Shown: positions 25,594 through 33,641 of the stretch, one piece after another
Position numbering within the stretch: position 1 is the first letter of the stretch
How the letters are laid out: every line of letters begins with the position of its first letter
NCBI RefSeq assembly: GCF_002251795.1
Contig: NZ_NOXU01000023.1
Location: 124,001 to 188,000, forward strand
Length of the DNA: 64,000 nucleotides
Direction: 5' to 3'
Source: Niveispirillum lacus
GTDB taxonomy: Bacteria > Pseudomonadota > Alphaproteobacteria > Azospirillales > Azospirillaceae
Position numbers and translations under genes: made by a program
Notes under the pieces: generated by a model
What the model saw: the letters and a program-made list of their open reading frames with translations, nothing else
The model's database searches: none
Told to the model about the DNA's origin: nothing

Positions 25594-26658
25594 ATGTCGG
25601 CCGGATTGGATGGGATTATCGCTGCTGACACGGTATTGAGCCATGTTGACGGCGCGGCGGGGCGGCTGGTGCTGCGCGGGCTGGATGTCGAACGGGCGGC
25701 GCAGAGCCTGGATTTTGAAGGGATGACGGCCCTGCTCTGGCAGGGGTTTCACCCGCTGGGCGGGCGGCCCGACGACCTGCGCGCCGCCATCGGTCAGGCG
25801 CGGGGCCGGGTGGCGGCCCGCCTGCCCGCCCTGCTGCCCGCCATCAGCGGGTTGAGCGCGGTGGAGGCGCTGCGCCTGCTGCTGGCATCCCTGCCCGATG
25901 GCGATGCGGCGGGCGATGCGGTGATGGTGGTGGCCGCCATGCCCGTGTTCATCGCCGCCCTGGACCGCCGGGCGCGCGGTCTGGCGCCGGTGGCACCGGA
26001 CGTCGGGGCCGGGCACGCGGCAGATTTCCTGCGCATGATGACGGGGGTGGATCCCGACCCGGCCCTGGCCCGCGCCCTGGACACCTATCTGGTGACGGTC
26101 AGCGACCATGGGCTGAACGCTTCCACCTTCGCGGCCCGTATCGTTGCCTCCACCCGCGCTGGCATGGTCAGCAGCATTGTCGCCGGCCTGTGCGCCCTGA
26201 AGGGCCCGCTGCATGGCGGGGCGCCGGGACCGGTGCTGGACATGCTGGACGCGGTGGGCGATGCGGCGGCGGCCCCGGCCTGGATCGCCGCTGAACTGGC
26301 GGCAGGGCGGCGGTTGATGGGCTTTGGCCACCGGATCTACCGCGTGCGTGACCCACGGGCAGAGGTGTTGAAACGGGCTGTGCGGTCCCTGTCCAGCCCG
26401 CGCATCCTCCTGGCCGAACAGGTGGAACAGGCGGCCTTGACGGCGCTGTCCCGGCATCGGCCCGACCGGCCGCTGGAGACCAATGTGGAATTCTACACGG
26501 CCCTGCTGCTGGATGCGGTGGGTCTGCGCCGCGACCTGTTCACCCCCGTCTTCGCCATGGGCCGCGTGGCCGGCTGGACCGCCCATGTCATGGAACAGGA
26601 AGCCACCGGCCGCCTGATGCGCCCGGCATCCCGCTATGTCGGACCGTTGGCGGCGTGA
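25594..26658 (+). CDS. Citrate synthase family protein, catalytic-type subunit
   Basis: A 354-aa citrate synthase-fold protein without a DNA-binding domain. Conserved blocks are SDHGLNASTFAARIVAST, KGPLHGGAP (His), GFGHRIYRVRDPRA (His) and TNVEFYTALLLDAVG. In the last block Glu stands where most family members have the catalytic Asp (NVDFY). AAAGGAACC precedes the ATG. It is divergent from the HTH-bearing homologue, with which it shares about the same fold and probably a complex. It is likely a citrate/2-methylcitrate synthase-like enzyme; activity with the Glu substitution is uncertain. Confidence 0.85.
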   Translation: MSAGLDGIIAADTVLSHVDGAAGRLVLRGLDVERAAQSLDFEGMTALLWQGFHPLGGRPDDLRAAIGQARGRVAARLPALLPAISGLSAVEALRLLLASLPDGDAAGDAVMVVAAMPVFIAALDRRARGLAPVAPDVGAGHAADFLRMMTGVDPDPALARALDTYLVTVSDHGLNASTFAARIVASTRAGMVSSIVAGLCALKGPLHGGAPGPVLDMLDAVGDAAAAPAWIAAELAAGRRLMGFGHRIYRVRDPRAEVLKRAVRSLSSPRILLAEQVEQAALTALSRHRPDRPLETNVEFYTALLLDAVGLRRDLFTPVFAMGRVAGWTAHVMEQEATGRLMRPASRYVGPLAA

Positions 26659-26678
26659 TTGGTGGGGGGTGCTGGGGG

Positions 26679-27092
26679 TCACCCCTCCAGCAGCTTCCAC
26701 ACCCCATCCACGGCGGCGACCGGCTTGTCGCCCACCGACAGGATGCCGCGCGCATAGATGACGCTGCGGCCTGACCGCAGAATCTCGCCGCGCGCCACCA
26801 CAAAATCGCCCGTGCGGCAGGCCCCCAGGAACTGCAAATTCATCTGAATGGTGGCACAGGGGCGGCGGTCGACACTGTCCCAGACGATCAGGCCGACACC
26901 ATGATCGGCCAGGGTGGCGATCAGCCCGCCATGGATGGTGCCGCGTTCATTGCGGTGCTTGCCCTCGCACAGGATGCCATAGGCCCGATACCGCCCCTCC
27001 TGCCGCCACCAGAAGGGCCCGACCAGCCCGGCATAATCGGCCCAGTCTTCCGGCTGCCACCCGGCGGCCCGCAAAGTCTCGTGCGTTTCCAT
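26679..27092 (-). CDS. PaaI-type hotdog thioesterase
   Basis: Hydrolyses acyl-CoA thioesters. At 137 aa it is a single hotdog domain, with the PaaI signature NERGTIHGGLIATLADHGVG including the conserved HGG and the acidic residue on the long helix. It is convergent with the citrate-synthase-like gene (20 bp apart) and divergent from the SDR/enoyl-CoA hydratase pair, which also act on CoA esters. The substrate is unknown. Confidence 0.85.
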   Translation of the reverse strand: METHETLRAAGWQPEDWADYAGLVGPFWWRQEGRYRAYGILCEGKHRNERGTIHGGLIATLADHGVGLIVWDSVDRRPCATIQMNLQFLGACRTGDFVVARGEILRSGRSVIYARGILSVGDKPVAAVDGVWKLLEG

Positions 27093-27218
27093 CCCACCCT
27101 CTGTGTGTCTCTTGTCCGACTTTATTATACATAGACGTTGTCATCCGTATAAATAAATCGTATCCAGAAGCCCTGAACAGGGCGAAAGGCCCGGATGCAG
27201 GACCAAGGGGAGGGTGAG

Positions 27219-27983
27219 ATGGAGTTACAGGGCCGCGCCGTGGTGATCACCGGCGGTGCATCGGGTCTGGGGGCCGCAACGGCAGAAGCCTTTGCGGCGG
27301 CGGGGGCGCGGGTGGCGCTGCTGGATATCAACCGTGATGCGGCGGCGGTCATGGCCGAACGGATCGGCGGCTTGCCGGTGCAGGCCGATGTGACCAGCGG
27401 CGACAGCCTGGCCGGCGCCCTGGCCATCGCGGCGGCGGCGCATGGCCCGGCCCGCATCGCCATCAATTGTGCGGGTATCGCGCCACCGGCCAAGGTGCTG
27501 GGCCGCAACGGCCCGCATGATCTGGACCTGTTTGCCCGTGTCATTCAGGTGAACCTGATCGGCAGCTTCAATCTGCTGCGGCTGGCCGCCGCCGGCATGG
27601 CCGGGCTGGACCCGGTGACGGCGGATGGTGAACGCGGGGTGATCATCAACACCGCCTCGGTCGCCGCCTTTGACGGGCAGATCGGGCAGGCGGCCTATGC
27701 CGCGTCCAAGGGGGGCGTGCATTCCATGACCCTGCCGATCGCACGCGAACTGGCGCGCAGCGGCATCCGTGTCGTCACCATCGCGCCGGGCATTTTCCTG
27801 ACGCCCATGATGCTGGGCCTGCCGCAGGAAGCGCAGGACAGTCTGGGTCAGCAGGTGCCCTTCCCGTCCCGCCTGGGCCGGCCCGACGAATATGCCGCAC
27901 TCGCCCGCCATATCGTCGAAAACGCCATGCTGAACGGGGAGACCATCCGCCTGGACGGTGCCCTGCGTATGCCGCCGAAGTGA
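27219..27983 (+). CDS. SDR dehydrogenase, 3-hydroxy-2-methylbutyryl-CoA dehydrogenase type
   Basis: Probably oxidises a 3-hydroxyacyl-CoA with NAD+. The motif TGGASGLG, the INCAGIAP block, and INTASVAAFDGQIGQAAYAASKGG with Ser-Tyr-Lys follow the HSD17B10/FadB2-like subgroup, including its long loop LGRNGPHDLDLFARVIQVNLIGSFN. AAGGGGAGGG places the start at 27219 rather than the ATG at 27195. It is followed after 10 bp by an enoyl-CoA hydratase gene, so the pair would carry out two consecutive beta-oxidation steps, for example in isoleucine or branched acyl-CoA breakdown. Confidence 0.87.
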   Translation: MELQGRAVVITGGASGLGAATAEAFAAAGARVALLDINRDAAAVMAERIGGLPVQADVTSGDSLAGALAIAAAAHGPARIAINCAGIAPPAKVLGRNGPHDLDLFARVIQVNLIGSFNLLRLAAAGMAGLDPVTADGERGVIINTASVAAFDGQIGQAAYAASKGGVHSMTLPIARELARSGIRVVTIAPGIFLTPMMLGLPQEAQDSLGQQVPFPSRLGRPDEYAALARHIVENAMLNGETIRLDGALRMPPK

Positions 27984-27993
27984 GGAACAGGTC

Positions 27994-28779
27994 ATGACAG
28001 AAGCGGCATCCCCGCCCGTGATGGTGGAGCGGGACGGGGCGGTGGCCCTGGTCCACCTTAATCTGCCGGCCAAACGCAATGCGCTGACCGCCGCGTTGGT
28101 GACCGCCCTGACCAGCGCCCTGGACGGGCTGGCCAGTGACCGGTCGGTGCGCGCCGTCATCCTGACCGGCGCTGGCGGTGCCTTCTGTGCGGGTGGTGAC
28201 CTGGGCGGTATGGACGCATCCGATCCGCTGGCGGCCACCGCCATGCTGCGCGCCTGTCAGGGCATTGTGCGCCGCATCGCCACCCTGCCGCAGCCGGTGG
28301 TGGCGGCGGTGGAGGGGGCGGCCTTCGGGGCCGGTTTTTCCATCGCGCTGGCCTGCGACCTTGTGGTGGTGGCCCCGTCCAGCCGTTTCTGCGCCGCCTT
28401 CGGCAAGGTCGGCTTGATGCCGGATCTGGGTCTGCTCTGGTCGCTGCCGCAGCGTGTATCGCTGGGCCGGGCCCGCGAATTGCTGATGCTGTGCGACGTG
28501 CTGGGCGGCGAAGCGGCCGTGGCCGAACGCATTGCCGATGTGCTGGCCCCGGATGGACAGGTGCTTTCCACCGCGCTCTCCCGTGCCCAGCGTCTGGCCG
28601 AAGCGGCACCGGGGGCGGTCGCCGCCATCAAACGGGTGCTGGCCGCAGCCCCGCAAAGCCTGGAGGATGTGTTGCGGGCGGAGGAGGTGGGCCAGGCCCT
28701 GCTGATCACCACGGCCGACCATGGCGCCGCCCGCACCGCCTTTTTTGAAAAACGCGCAGCATTGTTTGAGGGGCGGTAG
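27994..28779 (+). CDS. Enoyl-CoA hydratase/isomerase family protein
   Basis: A crotonase-fold enzyme of 261 aa that hydrates or isomerises enoyl-CoA. Oxyanion-hole segments are visible in AGGAFCAGGDLGGMD and VEGAAFGAGFSIALACDLVVV, and the C-terminal helical part is complete. GAGGAACAGG precedes the ATG. It is in an operon with the hydroxyacyl-CoA dehydrogenase-like gene 10 bp upstream and convergent with the response regulator gene. The usual two catalytic Glu residues are not obvious, so the reaction could be other than hydration. Confidence 0.85.
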   Translation: MTEAASPPVMVERDGAVALVHLNLPAKRNALTAALVTALTSALDGLASDRSVRAVILTGAGGAFCAGGDLGGMDASDPLAATAMLRACQGIVRRIATLPQPVVAAVEGAAFGAGFSIALACDLVVVAPSSRFCAAFGKVGLMPDLGLLWSLPQRVSLGRARELLMLCDVLGGEAAVAERIADVLAPDGQVLSTALSRAQRLAEAAPGAVAAIKRVLAAAPQSLEDVLRAEEVGQALLITTADHGAARTAFFEKRAALFEGR

Positions 28780-28788
28780 ACCGGCCCC

Positions 28789-29571
28789 TCACATCCCCCG
28801 GAACAGATGCAGCCAGGCCCGGCTGACGGGAATGGTTTCGGCCCGGTTCCTCAGATGGATGAGGCCCGTCTCATTCTCCCCGCGCACCATATGGCTGACG
28901 GCACGCAGGGCGACGATGGCGCTGCGATGAACCTGGGTGAAGTGCGCGGGGTCCAACTGCTCGGCCAACTCCCGGATGGGGGTGCGGATCACCGCTTCCT
29001 GCGGGGTGCCCCCCTCCCCGCGCCAGCCGACATGGGTGTATTTGTCGCCGGCCAGCAGGAAATCCACATCCTCCACCGCGATCAGCCGGACCATGGGCCC
29101 GACCGACGCGCGCAGCCAGGTCAGGCGCGGGGCAACGGCAACGGCCCCGCGTAACTGGGCCGCCAACCGTGCCAGCAGATCATCGGGCACCGCCGCCGGC
29201 TGGGCCGCACGCAGGCGTTCCTGCACGCGCGCCACGGTATCGGCCAGCCGTTCGGCCGTCACCGGCTTCACCAGATAATCCAGCGCCCCTTGCGCAAAGG
29301 CTTCCACCGCATACTGATCATAGGCGGTGACAAAGACCAGATGCGCCCGCCGTCCGATGGCGCGCGCCGCCTCCACCCCCGACAGACCGGGCATATGCAC
29401 ATCCAGAAAGCAGATATCCGGCCGGTGCTGTTCAAACAGGGTCACCGCCTGTCGGCCATTGCGGGCTGCGGCCACCACGGTCAGGTCTGGCCAGACACTG
29501 GCCAATTGTCGGATCAGCGTGTCGCGCAGCAGGGGTTCATCTTCCGCGACCAGGGCCTTGGGACCGTTCAT
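28789..29571 (-). CDS. LytTR-family response regulator
   Basis: Transcription regulator of 260 aa. It has an N-terminal receiver with phosphoacceptor Asp-57 in CFLDVHMPG and the Lys in YLVKPV, then a linker and a C-terminal LytTR DNA-binding domain (residues about 155-255, with VEDVDFLLAGDKYTHV and FTQVHRSAIVAL). Its start overlaps the stop of the sensor kinase gene by 4 bp (ATGA). It is the output part of a LytS/LytR-like pair; target genes may include its own operon and the DUF2306 gene. Confidence 0.92.
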   Translation of the reverse strand: MNGPKALVAEDEPLLRDTLIRQLASVWPDLTVVAAARNGRQAVTLFEQHRPDICFLDVHMPGLSGVEAARAIGRRAHLVFVTAYDQYAVEAFAQGALDYLVKPVTAERLADTVARVQERLRAAQPAAVPDDLLARLAAQLRGAVAVAPRLTWLRASVGPMVRLIAVEDVDFLLAGDKYTHVGWRGEGGTPQEAVIRTPIRELAEQLDPAHFTQVHRSAIVALRAVSHMVRGENETGLIHLRNRAETIPVSRAWLHLFRGM

Positions 29572-30650
29572 GCCGCTGTCTCCGCCACGGGCCAGGCCAT
29601 CATCGCCACGACGCCCCCCTCCGCCCCCTGGGTCAGCGACAGGCTGGCCATCGCCCCGAAGGACAGGGCCAGCCGCTGGCGCAAGGTGGACAGGCCGGTG
29701 CCCAGGCCCCCGGTGCCGGCGGACCCCAGGCCCAACCCGCTGTCGCGGACCGTGACGCGCAACAGACCGCCCTCGATCCTGGAGGTAATCTCGATGCGCC
29801 CCCCCTCCTCCGCCGGATCAATGCCATGGCGCACGGCATTTTCCACCAGGGTCAGGACCGCCATCGGCGGGCAGGGCATTGTGTCAGTGCCGGGGGCAAG
29901 GTCAATGCAGAAGGACAGGCGGTCGGGCATACGCATGGCCATGATATCCAGATAGGCCCGGACCAGCCCCATCTCGTCCGCCAGGGTGCCCATCGCTGCG
30001 TTCAGGCGCGGTACGGCGGCCCGCAGATAGGCGATCAGACTGTCCAGCACGGGCAGGGCCTGGGGCGATCCCGTCTCCACCAGGGCCCGGACATTGGCCA
30101 GGGTATTGAACAGGAAATGCGGCTGCACCTGCGCCTGCATCAGGGCAAGGCGTGCATCCGTGGCCCGGCGTTCCAGTTCACTGCGCTCCAGGGCAAAGGA
30201 CAGGGCCTGATGCCGGGCCATGGCTTCGCGCTGCCGCACCAGGGCGCCAAGCGCCACCCACGGCCCGATCAGCACACCCAGCATGATCATGATGAACAGC
30301 GCCTGTAATCGCGCCTTGTCCTCGAACAGGGGCACCCCGCCCGGCGGCGGGGTCAGGATATACAGGACAATCATGGTTGGCGGGACGGTCAGGGCGACGG
30401 CGAGGACCTGTACCACCCAGCGCGCAATCCAGCGCGGCAGACGCCGTGGAAACTGTTCCCAGAAACCAAAGGCCAGCACACCCATCAGGCAGACAACAAA
30501 CATCCGCAGCAGCAGGATCCAGACATGGTTCTCCCAGGCCGGCAGCAGCAGCAGGGAGAAGATGCCAGCCAGAACCGCCGCCGCCCGCAGCCGCCGCCAA
30601 TGGAGGATGGCCAGCAGCCTGTGCCCGATATTGCCGGCCGTCGCGTCCAT
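29568..30650 (-). CDS. LytS-like sensor histidine kinase
   Basis: Membrane sensor with about four N-terminal hydrophobic segments, followed by a His_kinase domain with phosphoacceptor His in AQVQPHFLFNTLANV and an ATPase domain (LVENAVRHGID, VRDSGLGLG, GTGLSTLRQRL). The start at 30650 is supported by GGAAGGACAGGGGG; an ATG at 30677 overlapping the upstream stop (TGATG) is an alternative. It is the middle gene of a minus-strand operon: DUF2306 protein, kinase, response regulator. No extracellular sensing domain is present, so the membrane part is probably the sensor. Confidence 0.9.
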   Translation of the reverse strand: MDATAGNIGHRLLAILHWRRLRAAAVLAGIFSLLLLPAWENHVWILLLRMFVVCLMGVLAFGFWEQFPRRLPRWIARWVVQVLAVALTVPPTMIVLYILTPPPGGVPLFEDKARLQALFIMIMLGVLIGPWVALGALVRQREAMARHQALSFALERSELERRATDARLALMQAQVQPHFLFNTLANVRALVETGSPQALPVLDSLIAYLRAAVPRLNAAMGTLADEMGLVRAYLDIMAMRMPDRLSFCIDLAPGTDTMPCPPMAVLTLVENAVRHGIDPAEEGGRIEITSRIEGGLLRVTVRDSGLGLGSAGTGGLGTGLSTLRQRLALSFGAMASLSLTQGAEGGVVAMMAWPVAETAA

Positions 30651-30676
30651 CCCCCTGTCCTTCCCGCCGCCCCGCA

Positions 30677-31501
30677 TCACAGCCGCGGCAGCCACATGCC
30701 CATGGCAGCACCAAAGATACCACCGGCGGTCAGCAGCGCCAGCACTGTCAACAGCCCGGCCACACCCAGCCGCAGCACCGAACCACCCCGGTCCATGGCC
30801 TGAAAATAGAGCTGGAGAACCGCCAGCGGCAGCAGATATTGCGCGAAGGACAGCGTCTCCGGCAGGGGGCCGGTAAAGGTTTTGGGATCAAAGCCCACCG
30901 GTGCCTGGAAGATCAGCATCCACAGCATGAACATGACCCGGAAGAACCAGACCCCGCTGACCGCCAGGAACAGGCGCAGCGCCCAGCGGCGATGGGCATC
31001 GAACTGCCGCCGCCGCGCCAGCATCCAGGCCATGCCGGCACAGATCAGAATGACCACGCCGTTCAGGCAGGTCCCCACATGCATGAGAGTGCTGCCGACC
31101 GTCCCGCGCAGCAGGATCAACCCGATCCCGCCCAGCGAAAGGATAGTGGCGGCGACCATGTAAGTGCGGCCCGTCCAGCGGTGAAAGGCAGGCCGGTGGC
31201 GGCGTAGCGCGGGCCAGAGCTGCAAGGCCCCGCCGACAATGATCACCACCGCGAACAGCATATGCAGGGCATAAAGCGAATTGCCCAGGACGTCACCCGG
31301 AACCAGCCCCTCTACGGGGCGACCCCGCACGCCCTGACCCGTCAGCCATTCCCGCCCATGGCTGGCCGCGACATACACCGCAAAGATCATTTGCCCGCCG
31401 ATCGCCACCAGCAGCCAGAGCAGACCCGCCCGCCCCAGCCAGCGTTTGGCCATGGCGGGGTCGGGGCGGGCGGTTTCAGGGATTGTCGCGGCCAGGGACA
31501 T
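30677..31501 (-). CDS. DUF2306-type integral membrane protein
   Basis: A 274-aa protein with about seven membrane helices and conserved histidines (LHMLFAVVIIVGGALQLWP, RRHRPAFHRWTGRTYM, HVGTCLNGVVI, FDAHRRWALRLFL) as in DUF2306 proteins, a little-studied family that may bind haem. It is the first gene of the operon with the LytS/LytR-like pair, so it may be part of the sensor or under its control. Confidence 0.75.
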   Translation of the reverse strand: MSLAATIPETARPDPAMAKRWLGRAGLLWLLVAIGGQMIFAVYVAASHGREWLTGQGVRGRPVEGLVPGDVLGNSLYALHMLFAVVIIVGGALQLWPALRRHRPAFHRWTGRTYMVAATILSLGGIGLILLRGTVGSTLMHVGTCLNGVVILICAGMAWMLARRRQFDAHRRWALRLFLAVSGVWFFRVMFMLWMLIFQAPVGFDPKTFTGPLPETLSFAQYLLPLAVLQLYFQAMDRGGSVLRLGVAGLLTVLALLTAGGIFGAAMGMWLPRL

Positions 31502-31643
31502 CGGGTTCCTCCATCAAGGTGATGGGTGATCCTGACGCTTGCGGGCGGTCGATGGGGCAGGGCTGCGACGGATGACGGATAGGGGCGATGAATGGCGGTG
31601 GCGGGCAAGGGTCTCTGCGCTGTCTTGCCTTTCCTCCCCATTG

Positions 31644-31673
31644 TCGTCATCCCGACTTCCGTCGGCATGACGA
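31644..31673. repeat. CGTCATCCCG-type palindromic repeat
   Basis: TCGTCATCCCGAC (31644-31656) and GTCGGCATGACGA (31661-31673) form a 13-bp stem with one mismatch and a TTCC loop. It shares its CGTCATCCCG arm with the larger element at 36341-36442. It lies between the minus-strand GH9 and DUF2306 genes. Confidence 0.65.
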
Positions 31674-31700
31674 TAGAGCGTGCCCGAAGAGGTCCCGCCC

Positions 31701-33524
31701 TTACCCCTCATCCAGCCAGGCCGTCAGCCAGACCAGGGGCGCGTTCCAGTTGATGGTCACCTCATTCACCGTGAACAGGTCGATATCATCCTTCCAGCAG
31801 GTCTGGGGCGCACAGGGTCCGATACGTTTGCGCGCCTCATCGCCCAGGCTGTCGCCGCCATTGGGTCCGCCCGACACCACGCCCGGCGGCGGTGGCGGCA
31901 ATTTGGGGTCCAGCACATGGGCCCAGAACCGGTGATGCGGGCGCTGCATCGCCCGTGCGCCATAGCCGCTGACATAGGAAATATCCAACGGGTTGCGGCC
32001 CAGCAGGTAATCGGCCACATCCACCACCCGGTCCCGGTAGGCCCCCTGCCCCGACAGGTCATGGGCATAGGCCAGGATCAGGGCCCGGTTCATCAGCCCG
32101 GAATTCGATCCCCAGCCATAGGCCTTGGGCCCCATGGGCTGGGCATAGCCGCTGTCCGCCGCTTCCCCCGCATAGAGATCGGCGGTCCTCAGGATGGCGG
32201 CCCGGATCCGGGCGCTGTCGGCTTCGGCCAGGGCATCGGGGTGCAGGGCCAGCGACAGGGCGCCCAGGGAACTTGTCTGGGCCCAGGAAGGTTCGGCAAG
32301 GGTGTCACGCCCGAAAAAGGAGGACCCGGTGACCGCCTGGGTGAACACGGCATGGCGCGTGGTGATCAGCAGTTCGGCATGGGCCCAGAAAAACTCATCG
32401 GCGACATCCTTGTCGCCATAACCGCCACTGCCATCAAAATTGCTGGTGGCCAGGGCGTCGGGCACCCGCACCGCCGCCTTCCAGGCCCGCACCGCTGCCA
32501 CCAGACACCGTTCGGCAAAGGCCGGGTCGATGGTTTTCCAGATGCGGGCCGCCTGGGCCGCCGTCGCCGCCAGATTGAGGGTCGCCGCTGTGCTGGGCGG
32601 GTAGAGGAACCGGCGTTCCTTGTCCATGTGCGGTGGCAGCGGCAGGCCGGTCCAGCGTTCATCCGCCACCTTGTGATGTGCCATGCCGGAAATGTCGACA
32701 TCTTGGGTGAAGTTCAGCCGTTTCGACCCGTCCTGCGGCCCCAGTGGCAGCGGCATGCGGCTGCCGTCAGGCACCTGCATGGTCAGCATGAACTCCATCT
32801 GCCAGCGCGCTTCGTCCAGCAGATCATTGACGCCATTGCCCGCTTCCGGAATGGCGGCGGTCCCGTCGGGGAAGGCCGGGGCCTTGCCCTTGAGCGTCTG
32901 CCGTTCCGCCAGGTTCAGCAGCGTCCACAGCGCGATACCGCCATTGACCACATATTTGCCATGGTCACCGGCATCGTACCAACCGCCGGTGACATTCAGA
33001 CTGTGGCCGCAGGCGGTCCAGTCATTGCCGCCTTCATCCTTGCCGCCGTAACAGGGGGCGATCTCCTTCTCATGGCCCGCCGGCCGGGCCCAGGCGGCCC
33101 CGACAAACCGCGCCTCGATGGGAATGCCGGCGCGGTTATGATAAAAATAGGCCAGCGCATCACGCTTCAACCGGCCATAGGGGCCGGTGCCGATGGCAAA
33201 GGCCCGGCTGACCGCGCCCCCCGCCGCCAGGGTGAACCCCTCGCCGGTCATGGTCACGGCCGACAGGTCGATCCGGTGCAGATGCTGACCCGATGCGGCA
33301 TCGTCACCAGTGACGATGGTCTTGCCGCTGGCCACCACCTGCCCGCCCGCGTCGCGCAGGCTCCAGTCCAGTGGCTGGGTCGCCGACGCCGGCAGAATGG
33401 CCAGCTTGGCCGCATTGGCCAGCAGGCCCATCTGGTTGACGCGGATGGGACTGACCGCCGCCTCCTTTGCCATCACGGGCGTGGCGATGCACAGAAAACC
33501 GGCAAAAAGCAGCGGCAGGCGCAT
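31701..33524 (-). CDS. GH9 glycoside hydrolase (endoglucanase/cellodextrinase type)
   Basis: Inverting beta-1,4-glucanase, exported by an N-terminal signal peptide (RLPLLFAGFLCIATPVMA). An Ig-like CelD_N domain (about residues 25-105) precedes the catalytic alpha/alpha barrel. The base motif GGWYDAGDHGKYVVNGG, the RPHHRFW block and the C-terminal FTVNEVTINWNAPLVW with the acid Glu are intact. The 607-aa length is normal for this subgroup. A TTAGCGCTAA-centred site 57 bp upstream suggests control by the same LacI regulator as the xylan genes, so cellulose- or mixed-glucan oligomers may be handled together with xylan. Confidence 0.92.
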   Translation of the reverse strand: MRLPLLFAGFLCIATPVMAKEAAVSPIRVNQMGLLANAAKLAILPASATQPLDWSLRDAGGQVVASGKTIVTGDDAASGQHLHRIDLSAVTMTGEGFTLAAGGAVSRAFAIGTGPYGRLKRDALAYFYHNRAGIPIEARFVGAAWARPAGHEKEIAPCYGGKDEGGNDWTACGHSLNVTGGWYDAGDHGKYVVNGGIALWTLLNLAERQTLKGKAPAFPDGTAAIPEAGNGVNDLLDEARWQMEFMLTMQVPDGSRMPLPLGPQDGSKRLNFTQDVDISGMAHHKVADERWTGLPLPPHMDKERRFLYPPSTAATLNLAATAAQAARIWKTIDPAFAERCLVAAVRAWKAAVRVPDALATSNFDGSGGYGDKDVADEFFWAHAELLITTRHAVFTQAVTGSSFFGRDTLAEPSWAQTSSLGALSLALHPDALAEADSARIRAAILRTADLYAGEAADSGYAQPMGPKAYGWGSNSGLMNRALILAYAHDLSGQGAYRDRVVDVADYLLGRNPLDISYVSGYGARAMQRPHHRFWAHVLDPKLPPPPPGVVSGGPNGGDSLGDEARKRIGPCAPQTCWKDDIDLFTVNEVTINWNAPLVWLTAWLDEG

Positions 33525-33580
33525 GGATGTCGGCTCCGACACAGGGATCATCTATGGTGGGCCGATACATATAGCGGAGT

Positions 33581-33594
33581 GTTTAGCGCTAACA
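33581..33594. promoter_or_regulatory. LacI-type operator upstream of GH9 gene
   Basis: On the minus strand this reads TGTTAGCGCTAAAC, with the palindromic core TTAGCGCTAA, matching the TGxTAGCGCTAxCA pattern of the xyl operators except at its end. It lies 57 bp before the GH9 start. Confidence 0.6.
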
Positions 33595-33641
33595 GTAGCG
33601 GATAATGCGCAATTTTTGATCTTTCATTGCCGCCCGCCCCG

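Noticed and set aside
31680-33605. Plus-strand 641-codon frame opposite the GH9 gene
   Set aside because: The minus strand encodes a complete GH9 enzyme with signal peptide and catalytic motifs; the plus frame is compositional.
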